Shown piece by piece: positions 1-7,315 of a stretch of DNA of 24,956 bases. Source of the DNA: Suilimivivens sp963650485. Its GTDB lineage: Bacteria > Bacillota > Clostridia > Lachnospirales > Lachnospiraceae. A model generated the notes under the pieces. The model made no database searches. It worked only from the letters and a program-made list of their open reading frames with translations, and was not told the DNA's origin. Made by a program: the position numbers and the translations under genes. Every line of letters starts with the position of its first letter. The first letter of the stretch is position 1. The DNA is taken from positions 1 through 24,956 of the forward strand of contig CAVJLN010000043.1 in assembly GCA_963650485.1 (NCBI GenBank), read 5' to 3'.

Positions 1-1540
1 CAGCACTGGTGGCATCCAGCTCGTCCAGGTCTAAGTCGATCTCTATCGTGTCATCTGGTTTCAGTTGGGACAAAAGAACTACCGTTTCAACATGTACCGT
101 CTGTGGGAACATATCGACCGGACGGATGTGCTTCAATTCATACCCACCATCACACAGCATCCGGAGATCACGGGCAAGGGTCGCACTGTCACAGCTCACA
201 TAAACGATGCGGTCAGGAGCCATCTTGAGCATCGTATTAAGGCACATTTCATCACAGCCCTTCCTTGGAGGATCGACGACAATCACATCTGGATGAAGCA
301 TAGTTTCCCTGTCATGCTCTGCCTTATCTTTAGAATCGCATACCATATCTTTTCTTCCATAGAATGCCGGAAGCACCTCTTCTGCCTTTCCAACAAAGAA
401 TTCTGCATTGGTGATTCCATTATTTGCTGCATTCTGTTTTGCATCCTCAATTGCCTGTGGTACAACCTCCACCCCATAGACCTTCGATGCCCTTCCACTT
501 AAAAACAAGGAAATCGTTCCGATTCCACAATATAAATCCCATACAGATTCTTTGCCGCTGAGTTCTGCATAAGAAAGTGCCAGGCTGTACAGCTTTTCTG
601 TCTGTACCGGATTAACCTGATAGAACGAAAGCGGTGAAATGGAGAACGTAATGCCATCTCCCGTTCGTGCAAAGTGGTTATCCACATCACGGACAAAAAT
701 GGTGTCCGTTATCCTCTCCTTTCCCCAAAGAGTATGGATCTCTGTCCCCATAATGACATTTGTTTTTTCACAGTTAATGCTTACAGAAATACTGGTCATG
801 CCGGGGATTGCCTTCAGTCGTCTGATCAGCTCTTCCTGATTGGGCAGCCATTCTCCCTGACGTCCTGGTGCATGCTGCCGAATTACCAGACACACCATCA
901 TTTCTCCACTCGTAAAACCCTTACGGATTAACACATGACGGATCAGCCCCTTTCCGGAAGCTTCCTCATAAGCACTTATGTGATATTCCTTCATATACTG
1001 CAGAATTACTTCCAGAACCCTTCGGTTCTCGTCCACACCCAGCATACATTCCGTATTTGCAATAATACTGTGCGTCCGGCCGGCATAGAATCCGGCAATC
1101 GGATTTCCCTCTTTATCACTGCCAATCGGGTACTGTGCCTTATTCCGGTACTGAAGCGGATTCTCCATTCCCACAATCGGCTCCATAATTCTGTCAAGCT
1201 CATCCGGACGAAATCCGCCGATACGAAGCAGATTATTCCTTACCTTATTCTGCTTAAACACAAGCTGCTGCTCATAGCTCATAGCCTGAATCTGACACCC
1301 TCCGCATTGTCTGTGAAAAGAGCAGGACGGCGTTATACGAAAAGGAGAAGGCACAATCACCTTCTCTAATCTTCCGTAACCATAATTCTTTTTTAATTTA
1401 ACTGCACGGATCTCTGCCTGATCACCAATGATGGTATCTTTAATGAAAAAGGGGTAACCATTTACCTTACCAATCCCCTCTCCCTCCGTACTCATATCAA
1501 TAATCTCAGTTGTAAGCAGTTGATTTTTCTGAAAATCCAT
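1..1540 (-). CDS. rlmD: 23S rRNA (uracil-5-)-methyltransferase, RlmD/RumA family (3' end cut by window edge)
   Basis: SAM-dependent methyltransferase of the TrmA/RumA family, which makes 5-methyluridine in 23S rRNA. The reading frame is open from the ATG at 1540 to the left edge, about 513 codons, with no stop seen. An N-terminal TRAM-like segment is followed by the Fe-S cysteine cluster (PSCSFHRQCGGC, near residues 67-78). Further on come the SAM motif DLYCGIGTISL, the motif DPPRKGCD and the catalytic-cysteine motif YVSCDSATLARDL. The visible C-terminus (DELDATSA) runs past the usual catalytic core, so an extra C-terminal tail is likely; some clostridial homologues have one. It is probably the last gene of an htrA-like/yhaM/rlmD run, 48 bp after yhaM. 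Family assignment is firm. Whether it acts on one or two uridines (RlmC, RlmD or RlmCD) cannot be decided from sequence. Confidence 0.93.
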   Translation of the reverse strand, partial: MDFQKNQLLTTEIIDMSTEGEGIGKVNGYPFFIKDTIIGDQAEIRAVKLKKNYGYGRLEKVIVPSPFRITPSCSFHRQCGGCQIQAMSYEQQLVFKQNKVRNNLLRIGGFRPDELDRIMEPIVGMENPLQYRNKAQYPIGSDKEGNPIAGFYAGRTHSIIANTECMLGVDENRRVLEVILQYMKEYHISAYEEASGKGLIRHVLIRKGFTSGEMMVCLVIRQHAPGRQGEWLPNQEELIRRLKAIPGMTSISVSINCEKTNVIMGTEIHTLWGKERITDTIFVRDVDNHFARTGDGITFSISPLSFYQVNPVQTEKLYSLALSYAELSGKESVWDLYCGIGTISLFLSGRASKVYGVEVVPQAIEDAKQNAANNGITNAEFFVGKAEEVLPAFYGRKDMVCDSKDKAEHDRETMLHPDVIVVDPPRKGCDEMCLNTMLKMAPDRIVYVSCDSATLARDLRMLCDGGYELKHIRPVDMFPQTVHVETVVLLSQLKPDDTIEIDLDLDELDATSA

Positions 1541-1588
1541 GTCTCTATGTCTTCCTATCTGCTGATTTATAACTATTCAGAGCAGCTC

Positions 1589-2536
1589 CTACTCCACCCT
1601 GGTTACAATGACATTTGAATCAAAGAGCCGGTTAAATCCAAGCCAGCCGGTTTCTGTGGTATTGTCCATTAATTCCGTAAAGATCTGCAGCTTTGCATCC
1701 GTATTATCTGCAAAATTCAGTGCAACCGCCTCCATGATCGCCGGTTTCTTCGGAGAGCCAAATTCGTATTCCCCGTGATGAGCCAGAATACAGTGCTTTA
1801 ACTCGCTTGCAAGTATAGAGGGAAATCCCGGAATCTCGCGAATCTTCTCTCCAACCATCTCTGTACCGATTACAATATGTCCAAGGAACTGTCCCTCATC
1901 TGTATAATCATTCTGTGGAAAAGCAGAAAGCTCTTTGATTTTACCCATATCATGACAGATTGCTGCGGTTAAAAGCAGATCCCGGTTCAGTCTTTCATAG
2001 CTCTTACAGTAATAGTCACATAATCTGGTTACACTTAAGGTATGCTGTAATAACCCTCCTATGAAGCCATGATGTACCGTTTTGGCCGCGGAGGATTTCT
2101 TAAAGGCTGCAATAAAGTCTTCATCTTCCACAAAGAACCTGGAAAGAAGCTGTTTCAGATAAGGATTCTGAATACTGTTAATGTATTTCAGCAGTTCGGT
2201 ATACATTTCCTCAATATCATATTTACTTACTGGAAGATAATCACTGGGATTAACCTCCTCCTCCGCACATTTACGGATTCTCTTCACGTTTACCTGTAAA
2301 GCTCCCTGAAAGCTTGTTACATCACCATAGACCTCTATGTAGTCCAATGCATCAAAGTCTGCAATTCCTGCATTATTCGGATCCCAGATCTTACCATCAA
2401 TTGTTCCTGTTTTATCCTGCAGAATCACACTTTCATATGGCTTTCCATTCTTTGTTACTGCGGATACCTTGTGCTTACACAGATAAATGTCAAAGAAACG
2501 GTCTCCATCCTTATAATCCTTCAAATATTTCATCAT
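1589..2536 (-). CDS. yhaM: 3'-5' exoribonuclease YhaM family (OB-fold plus HD domain)
   Basis: Predicted 3'-5' exoribonuclease of the YhaM/Cbf1 family, cytoplasmic, acting in RNA turnover. Of 315 residues, about 1-90 form an OB-fold nucleic-acid-binding domain (start MMKYLKDYKDGDRF, then ILQDKTGTIDGKIWD). Residues about 150-285 form an HD metal-dependent phosphohydrolase domain, with H165 in GLLQHTLS, H195-D196 in AAICHDMGK, H253-H254 in LAHHGEYE and D277 in NFADNTDA. Length matches the family. There are two adjacent ATGs. The ribosome site GAGG lies 4 nt before the first and 7 nt before the second, so the second (2533) is the better-spaced start. It follows the HtrA-like gene by 19 bp and precedes rlmD by 48 bp in the same direction, so cotranscription is likely. 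Confidence 0.93.
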   Translation of the reverse strand: MMKYLKDYKDGDRFFDIYLCKHKVSAVTKNGKPYESVILQDKTGTIDGKIWDPNNAGIADFDALDYIEVYGDVTSFQGALQVNVKRIRKCAEEEVNPSDYLPVSKYDIEEMYTELLKYINSIQNPYLKQLLSRFFVEDEDFIAAFKKSSAAKTVHHGFIGGLLQHTLSVTRLCDYYCKSYERLNRDLLLTAAICHDMGKIKELSAFPQNDYTDEGQFLGHIVIGTEMVGEKIREIPGFPSILASELKHCILAHHGEYEFGSPKKPAIMEAVALNFADNTDAKLQIFTELMDNTTETGWLGFNRLFDSNVIVTRVE

Positions 2537-2555
2537 AATACCTCTTTTTGTCTCT

Positions 2556-3923
2556 TTATTTTAATGTTACATTAACTTCAATTTCCGAGTAACCCTCCGG
2601 ACCCTGACGCATCAGGGTTACCGTCACCTGTGTATCCGGACGGAACTGGTACAGCGCATTCACAAGCTCCTGATAGGAGGCTATCTCGTTCCATCCGATC
2701 TTCGTAATAACATCTCCGCTTTGAATACCTGCTTCCATAGCCGGTGAGTCCATAATGGTTTCACGGATAAATGCTCCCAGGGGTACCTGCATCTGCTCAT
2801 GAGCATCTTCCGTAACATCCATGCCATAAACACCCAGATAGGAAATTGCTTTATCATTAGAAAGACATTCAATCAGCTTCTTAAGCTCTGATATTCCAAT
2901 TCCGCTGACGAGATTCTGCATATCCGTGTCATTATAAGTCATATCAATGACTCCAATTAACTGTCCCCGCAGATTAATGAGAATACCACTTGCCGAAGTA
3001 CTTCCATAAATATCGGTTCCGAGCCATTTATAATTCGTGTCCGGAAGATAAATGGAATTTCCGGATGAAGTAACAACGCCAATACCAATCGAATTTTCAA
3101 CCCCCATAGGACTTCCTATGGCAATCACCGGATTTCCCGGAAGATTAACATTGGATGATGTGCCCATACTGATCGGCTTGGCAATATCTATGGTAGCAGG
3201 TGCCATCTTATCCTTGCTGATGGACAAAATTCCAAGTCCCGTGTTCTGATCCTCCTGCTTGATCTCAGCATCATAAGTATCTCCGTTTACAAACACAATT
3301 TCCAAGACTTCTGCATCCTTGATATTCTTCAAGTTTGCAAGAATCAGCATTTCCCTGCCGTTATCTGCCACTACCACACCGGACACAATATCTTCATTCC
3401 GGTATTCATTATCAAACCAGTCTCTGTCCGAAGTGATTCCTACAACCTTCACCATGGAATTCTCAGCAGTTTTCGCCACATCACGCACTGCCTCTGATAA
3501 AGAGAGATAATCTTCTACCCCAAGCTTCATTTCTGACAAAACCTGTTCAATCTGGGAATCCTCCAAAGCAGCCGGTGTTGTCGGCTCGGGTGAACTCTCA
3601 GCCTCCTCAGCCAGCATATCTTCCGTAAGCATATCCTCCGGAGAGATTTCATCTTCCCCTGTTTTTTCAACAAAAACGACCGTCTGTGGCTCTTCTTCCG
3701 GATACAGCCGATTACTGATTACCGGCTCTAACAGTAAAAAGGTCACACATGCGATCATACCGAAAATCACCGCCATAGAAGCCGTGATAATTGTTCTCCG
3801 CAAAAGCTTCTTCCGGTTCAATGGACGTTGCTTGATCGTCTCTTTCATGAAGTCTGTAGTTTCCGGTTTCGCCTCGGAATTTATACTTTCCTGATTCTGA
3901 TTTTTATCCTTCTGATCATCCAT
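2556..3923 (-). CDS. HtrA/DegP-like membrane-anchored PDZ protein, apparently catalytically dead
   Basis: Resembles S1C (HtrA/DegP) proteases: cytoplasmic N-terminus, one membrane segment (about residues 44-66 from the chosen start), acidic Pro/Glu linker (about 75-120), trypsin-like domain (about 145-350) and C-terminal PDZ domain (about 360-453). Every triad position looks replaced. The place of TNNHV reads ANLKN (His to Lys about 199). The place of the DPETDLAV Asp reads NTGLG (Gly about 229). The place of GNSGGP reads TSASGI (Ala about 311, with flanking serines). A scaffold or sensor role is therefore more likely than proteolysis; this is inference. Start choice: a GTG at 3932 is also in frame, but AGGTGA ahead of the ATG at 3923 is a well-placed ribosome site that uses that GTG, so 3923 is preferred. 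First gene of the run with yhaM and rlmD. Confidence 0.85.
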   Translation of the reverse strand: MDDQKDKNQNQESINSEAKPETTDFMKETIKQRPLNRKKLLRRTIITASMAVIFGMIACVTFLLLEPVISNRLYPEEEPQTVVFVEKTGEDEISPEDMLTEDMLAEEAESSPEPTTPAALEDSQIEQVLSEMKLGVEDYLSLSEAVRDVAKTAENSMVKVVGITSDRDWFDNEYRNEDIVSGVVVADNGREMLILANLKNIKDAEVLEIVFVNGDTYDAEIKQEDQNTGLGILSISKDKMAPATIDIAKPISMGTSSNVNLPGNPVIAIGSPMGVENSIGIGVVTSSGNSIYLPDTNYKWLGTDIYGSTSASGILINLRGQLIGVIDMTYNDTDMQNLVSGIGISELKKLIECLSNDKAISYLGVYGMDVTEDAHEQMQVPLGAFIRETIMDSPAMEAGIQSGDVITKIGWNEIASYQELVNALYQFRPDTQVTVTLMRQGPEGYSEIEVNVTLK

Positions 3924-3962
3924 GCCAATCACCTGTATTTGACTTCAAAAATATTCTATGTT

Positions 3963-3968
3963 ATTATA
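3963..3968 (-). promoter_or_regulatory. Candidate -10 box of the htrA-like/yhaM/rlmD run
   Basis: On the minus strand TATAAT reads from 3968 to 3963, about 40 bp before the ATG at 3923. No good -35 is seen at 16-18 bp spacing. It overlaps the -10 of an oppositely directed promoter (TATTAT, 3962-3967). The two start sites would therefore diverge from one shared box. Confidence 0.35.
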
Positions 3969-4011
3969 GATCCATAAAGTGGTGCTACCGATAGACGGTT
4001 GCCCTCAGTAA

Positions 4012-4119
4012 CAGTTAAAAAATAACCGCTAGTTTACGAGGCTGGGCGGTTATTTTTTATGTGAAATCTTGTAAACAAGACTAACCATAGCAACCGCCTA
4101 CCGTGATATGGTAACACCT
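4012..4119 (-). ncRNA. Predicted antisense (antitoxin-like) RNA opposite the toxin remnant
   Basis: A minus-strand promoter reads TTGTTA (4154 to 4149), a 17-bp spacer and TATAAT (4131 to 4126). This predicts a start near 4119 and a transcript of roughly 100-110 nt ending in the hairpin at 4017-4058. The RNA would carry GGTGTTACC and CGGTTGC, near-copies of the ribosome-site region of the convergent toxin remnant (GGTGCTACC...CGGTTGC). The layout resembles RatA/TxpA or Fst-type pairs. The promoter looks intact although the toxin frame is lost. Existence of the RNA is inferred. Confidence 0.42.
4017..4058. terminator. Bidirectional Rho-independent terminator
   Basis: Perfect 13-bp stem, AAAAAATAACCGC (4017-4029) with GCGGTTATTTTTT (4046-4058), and a 16-nt loop. 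The A and T runs at the arms give a U tract on either strand. It would end the decayed toxin transcript on plus and the predicted antisense RNA on minus. Confidence 0.75.
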
Positions 4120-4160
4120 GATCTGATTATAAATGTAATCATCTCAATTAACAAGTAAAT

Positions 4161-4196
4161 AATGTCAGTAACTATTCTGAATAGTTACGAATGTCA
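4161..4196. repeat. 22-bp palindromic element flanked by 7-bp direct repeats
   Basis: GTAACTATTC, one T, then its exact complement GAATAGTTAC occupy 4168-4188, followed by G. AATGTCA stands on both sides (4161-4167 and 4190-4196), like a target-site duplication. The palindrome core CTGAATAGTTAC recurs in other gaps of the window. Confidence 0.6.
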
Positions 4197-4198
4197 TT

Positions 4199-4238
4199 AA
4201 TAAAAACAGCTCCTTCATAATTTATGAAGAAGCTGTTT
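4199..4238 (-). terminator. Rho-independent terminator of tRNA-Pro
   Basis: On the minus strand AAACAGCTTCTTCAT pairs with ATGAAGGAGCTGTTT, 15 pairs including one G-U, loop AAATT, then a T-rich tail. It lies directly downstream of the tRNA 3' end. Confidence 0.88.
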
Positions 4239-4243
4239 GATCG

Positions 4244-4317
<74 letters not shown>

Positions 4318-4335
4318 TTATAAGAACCATTGACA

Positions 4336-4364
4336 ATCATACCTTTTTTCAGAACAATTGTCAA
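4336..4364 (-). promoter_or_regulatory. tRNA-Pro promoter, consensus -35 and near-consensus -10
   Basis: The minus strand reads TTGACA (4364 to 4359), a 17-bp spacer and TATGAT (4341 to 4336), giving a start near 4329, about 12 bp before the tRNA 5' end. An 11-bp inverted repeat, CCATTGACAAT (4328-4338) and ATTGTCAATGG (4357-4367), brackets the whole promoter. Confidence 0.8.
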
Positions 4365-4368
4365 TGGT

Positions 4369-4398
4369 TGTTTTTAATTGTTTTTAATTGTTTTTAAT
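4369..4398 (-). repeat. Three 10-bp phased A-tract repeats upstream of the tRNA promoter
   Basis: The 10-bp unit TGTTTTTAAT occurs three times in tandem on the plus strand (4369-4378, 4379-4388, 4389-4398). On the minus strand this places A5 tracts at one-turn intervals just upstream of the TTGACA box, the position of an UP element or curved DNA. The last unit overlaps the trmB stop codon. Confidence 0.7.
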
Positions 4399-5041
4399 TA
4401 TTTGCACGATGGATAATATATTTGCAGATCGGATTCCCCATGGCAGAAAATTTTTCTTCATATTCCGTCATAATGTTCTCCTTCACCAGCTCCTCATCAT
4501 GATGCAGATCATAAGTAATTACAATCGGTTCCCATCCTGCAAAGGGCAGCTCCTCCACTGCAAAGTCAAACAGCGGACGATTATCCGTCTTAAATTCCAG
4601 AATACCATCCTTCTTTAAAAAGGAATCATAACGCTTCAGGAACTCTCTGGACGGAAGACGCCGTTTTGCATGCCGATCCTTCGGCCACGGATCTGAAAAG
4701 TTCAGATAAATCCGATCTATTTCTTCTTCTGCGAACACCTCACAGATCTCTTCTGCATCCATGCGGATGAACCGCAGATTCGGAAGCGGGTCGGCTTCCA
4801 TCTTCTGAATCGCCCGGAGCAGAACACTGGAATACTTCTCAATTCCTATGTAATTGATCTCCGGATTTTCTTTCGCCATTTCATGAAGAAATTTCCCCTT
4901 GCCCATGCCGATCTCTATACGGATAGGATGGAGATTACCAAAGAACTCATTCCATCTGCCCTTCTGCGAACAGGAATCCTGAACCACCCATTCACTTTCT
5001 GCAATCACATCTCTGGAACCTGCAATATTTCTTAATCTCAT
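4394..5041 (-). CDS. trmB: tRNA (guanine-N7-)-methyltransferase TrmB
   Basis: Makes 7-methylguanosine at position 46 of tRNA using SAM, in the cytoplasm. The 215 residues fit the family. The SAM loop is IEIGMGKGKFLHEMA (about 42-56). The family signature SDPWPKDRHAKRRL spans about 115-128. A later FKTDNRPLFDFAVEEL stretch fits the C-terminal part of the catalytic domain. The start ATG overlaps the stop of the upstream kinase-like gene by 4 bp (ATGA), indicating translational coupling. It is the last gene of that operon. Its stop lies in the phased A-tract repeat that serves the next unit, tRNA-Pro, 76 bp downstream, so a tRNA-modifying enzyme sits directly before a tRNA gene. Confidence 0.96.
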   Translation of the reverse strand: MRLRNIAGSRDVIAESEWVVQDSCSQKGRWNEFFGNLHPIRIEIGMGKGKFLHEMAKENPEINYIGIEKYSSVLLRAIQKMEADPLPNLRFIRMDAEEICEVFAEEEIDRIYLNFSDPWPKDRHAKRRLPSREFLKRYDSFLKKDGILEFKTDNRPLFDFAVEELPFAGWEPIVITYDLHHDEELVKENIMTEYEEKFSAMGNPICKYIIHRANN

Positions 5042-5649
5042 GATTTCTTTGCCCTGTGTGCAATTCTCTTCTGAATATACTCAACAAGCATCTGTGCCGT
5101 CTCGTCTTCTCCAAGCCTGCTGCTATTAACCGAGATATCATAGTTTCTGGAATCGCCCCATTTGATCTTGCAGTAATAGTTATGATACTCCTTACGTTTA
5201 CGGTCATTGCGGTAGATGAGGCTTTCAGCCTCTTCTTTGCTTAACTCATAAATTCTCATAACACGTTCAACCTTAGCTTCCCAGTCACTCAGCACGAAAA
5301 TGGATACAAGCGTCGGATGATATTTAAGCATGGTTTCTGCACAACGTCCTACTACAACAAAGGATTCGCCTGCATTCGCCTTATCCTCCAGATAACGGAA
5401 CTGCATCTGTGCAATATTTTCTTCCATTGAATTCGAAAGACCCTTAACGGTTCTGGAAAAGACAATTTTTCTGGGAACCTCATCGTATTTCTCATAATTC
5501 TCAACATCTACATTCTTTGCCTGTGCAATATTCTGTAAGATGTTCTTGTCATACAGCTTGATACCGAAGCTTTCTGCAAGCTTCTCTGCGATTTCATGAC
5601 CACCGCTTCCGAACTCACGGCCAACGGAAATAATAATCTGTTCTGCCAT
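5038..5649 (-). CDS. Cytidylate-kinase-like family protein (Cytidylate_kin2 type)
   Basis: P-loop NTPase-fold protein of 203 residues related to cytidylate kinase. The start IIISVGREFGSGGHEIAEKLA holds the glycine-rich loop (about residues 9-17) in the GREFGSGG form of this family rather than a classical GKS/T loop. Later features include VVGRCAETML (about 98-107), the basic patch RNDRKRKEYHNYY (about 147-159), which may line the phosphate site, and YDISVNSSRLG near the C-terminus. Many Clostridia carry this family beside the genuine Cmk; its substrate is not established. An AAGGAGG ribosome site precedes the ATG. It lies 29 bp after the transporter gene and overlaps trmB by 4 bp. A true CMP kinase role is possible but not favoured. 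Confidence 0.85.
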   Translation of the reverse strand: MAEQIIISVGREFGSGGHEIAEKLAESFGIKLYDKNILQNIAQAKNVDVENYEKYDEVPRKIVFSRTVKGLSNSMEENIAQMQFRYLEDKANAGESFVVVGRCAETMLKYHPTLVSIFVLSDWEAKVERVMRIYELSKEEAESLIYRNDRKRKEYHNYYCKIKWGDSRNYDISVNSSRLGEDETAQMLVEYIQKRIAHRAKKS

Positions 5650-5678
5650 TGCTATTCCTCCTTATCCTTCAAACTCAT

Positions 5679-7025
5679 TTATAGATATCTGACAAAGATA
5701 AAAATCATGGAAACCAGAACTACGATAACAGTTGCAGGTGCCATAGACTTACAATACTTACCCCATCCGATAGGATAGCCCTCTTTCGCTGCCACTGCAG
5801 TACCGACTACATTTGCAGATGCACCGATCGGGGTAGCACTTCCTCCGATATCTGTACCCATAGATAACGCCCAGGCGAGAGTAGATATATCCACACCTTC
5901 CATTGCCGCCAGACTCTTAATAACCGGAATCATTGTTGCAGCAAAGGGAATGTTGTCAATAAACGCACTGGCAATTGCAGATACCCAGATAATAATAGCA
6001 ATCATGAGCTTCACATTACCACCGCTGATATTTCCGATGAACTGTGCAATAAGCTCCAGAATTCCTGTCTGCTCCAGACCACCTACTACAATGAACAGTC
6101 CAACAAAGAACAACAGTGTCTTATAATCTACCTTCTTTAATAATATCATACTGTCTTTTCCGGAAGTAATCAAGGTCACAATAGCAATAAATAATCCAAT
6201 AAATGCAACACTTAAGCCTGTCTGGGCATGGGTAACCAGAAGCACTACCGCACAAGCAAAAATCACACAGCTGATCGTAAATTTACTCTTGCTTGTGATA
6301 GCCTCCTTAGGCTCCGGAAAGCTTGTAACATCCAGAGTTTCCTTCTGAACCAGCTGTTTGTGGAAAATCACATAAAAATATACGATAGATAAAATCAGGC
6401 AGATGCCTGCAATCGCACCTGTATTGGTGATAAAATCTGCAAAAGAAAATCCTAAGGATGTTCCGATAATAATGTTTGGGGGATCTCCGCACATCGTTGC
6501 AGATCCACCAAGGTTCGCACAAAAGATCTCTGAAAGAATCAGCGGAACCGGATTAAATTTCAAGAGCTGTGCAAGCTCCACGGTAACTGCTGCAAGGAAC
6601 AGAATAACGGTAATACTGTCAATGAACATAGATAAAAAGCTTGCCATCAGCATAAACGTTATAAAAATCGGAACGGTCTTATACTTGACTGCCTTGGCAA
6701 TCCGCATACACAGCCAGCGGAAAAATCCTGCATTCCCCATTCCTTCTACCATAATCATCATACCAGCAATAAAGATGATGGTCTCCCAGTTAATTCCCGC
6801 AGAAGTCTCACTTCCCTGACCTGCCGGATACCAGAAGCTTAACGTAAAGAGCGATCGAAGATTCAGCGTTTCCCATATCGCACCCGGACTGTGCATTGCA
6901 ATTCCGAATACCAGAACCAGAACCAGAAGACCGCATACCAGTGTTACGATATGGCGCTCGATCTTTTCAGACACGATCAGTGCAAACATTGCAACAAAAA
7001 TGATTACTGCTAATATCTGAGCCAT
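5679..7025 (-). CDS. SLC13/ArsB-NhaD superfamily ion or carboxylate transporter
   Basis: Polytopic inner-membrane permease of 448 residues with about 10-12 hydrophobic segments and the two-fold repeat of the Ion Transporter superfamily. Each half has a signature loop: first half SATMCGDPPNIIIGTS (about 175-190), second half IGGSATPIGASANVVGTA (about 402-419). DNIPFAATMIPVIKS lies between them. SLC13, CitM, ArsB and NhaD relatives share this plan, so the substrate (dicarboxylate or citrate, Na+/H+ or arsenite) cannot be fixed; no arsenic genes are nearby. The ribosome site GGAGG is well placed before the ATG at 7025. First gene of an operon with the kinase-like gene and trmB. A terminator-like hairpin in the leader suggests attenuation. 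Confidence 0.87.
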   Translation of the reverse strand: MAQILAVIIFVAMFALIVSEKIERHIVTLVCGLLVLVLVFGIAMHSPGAIWETLNLRSLFTLSFWYPAGQGSETSAGINWETIIFIAGMMIMVEGMGNAGFFRWLCMRIAKAVKYKTVPIFITFMLMASFLSMFIDSITVILFLAAVTVELAQLLKFNPVPLILSEIFCANLGGSATMCGDPPNIIIGTSLGFSFADFITNTGAIAGICLILSIVYFYVIFHKQLVQKETLDVTSFPEPKEAITSKSKFTISCVIFACAVVLLVTHAQTGLSVAFIGLFIAIVTLITSGKDSMILLKKVDYKTLLFFVGLFIVVGGLEQTGILELIAQFIGNISGGNVKLMIAIIIWVSAIASAFIDNIPFAATMIPVIKSLAAMEGVDISTLAWALSMGTDIGGSATPIGASANVVGTAVAAKEGYPIGWGKYCKSMAPATVIVVLVSMIFIFVRYL

Positions 7026-7045
7026 TTTTCTCCTCCTTCTTCACA

Positions 7046-7094
7046 TAAAAAATACCACTCCTTTGCCGCAGACTTCTTTGTTCGCGGTAAGTGG
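7046..7094 (-). terminator. Terminator-like hairpin in the transporter leader (candidate attenuator)
   Basis: On the minus strand CCAC-TTACCGC pairs with GCGGCAA-GTGG, with a 4-nt AGGA bulge and a 14-nt loop, then TATTTTTT. It ends only about 20 nt before the transporter ATG, with the ribosome site between, and no minus-strand gene ends here. It therefore sits where a leader attenuator would. A TTGACA (7174 to 7169) lies upstream but lacks a well-spaced -10. No known riboswitch aptamer was recognised. Confidence 0.5.
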
Positions 7095-7315
7095 CTGTTT
7101 TATGTTTTCTTAATATATTATTAATATTTTTTTAAGACTTATATTTTCTATCATATCTTGTCGTCCTTTGTCAACCCAAAATCCCCTGTAATAGGAAACT
7201 TTTACAAAATTTTTACACCCGCTAAAATAACAGCAGCGATACAGAACTCTATTCCCTGAAAATGGTTAGTTACTGCTTACACTACAGCCGGATATTTACC
7301 GGACAAAATAATAGC

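Larger units (their letters stand above)
3939..4058 (+). pseudogene. Decayed holin-like (TxpA/Hol_Tox-type) type I toxin gene
   Basis: The plus strand keeps the frame of a small type I toxin gene: promoter TTGACT (3939-3944), 17-bp spacer, TATTAT (3962-3967), a ribosome-site-like AAAGTGGTGCTACC, then ATAGAC where an ATG would be expected, and 25-30 bases later the toxin-like tail GTTAAAAAATAACCGC running into a strong hairpin. No membrane peptide can be read: the ATA frame stops after six codons, and the frame ending Val-Lys-Lys-stop has only 15 codons without a good start. The spacing of start, Lys-Lys-stop and hairpin, and the CAACCGCC/GGTAACACC sequence downstream, match my recollection of Hol_Tox loci in Firmicutes. 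That comparison is from memory, so the family call is tentative. The decay itself (no usable ORF) is directly visible. Confidence 0.45.

Noticed and set aside
4388..4618. 76-codon plus-strand frame opposite trmB
   Set aside because: It is antisense to conserved trmB coding sequence and has no recognisable motif or ribosome site.
5038..5649. Functional CMP kinase (Cmk) gene
   Set aside because: The phosphate loop GREFGSGG lacks the classical GKS/T and matches the Cytidylate_kin2-type family instead, so only a kinase-like call was made.
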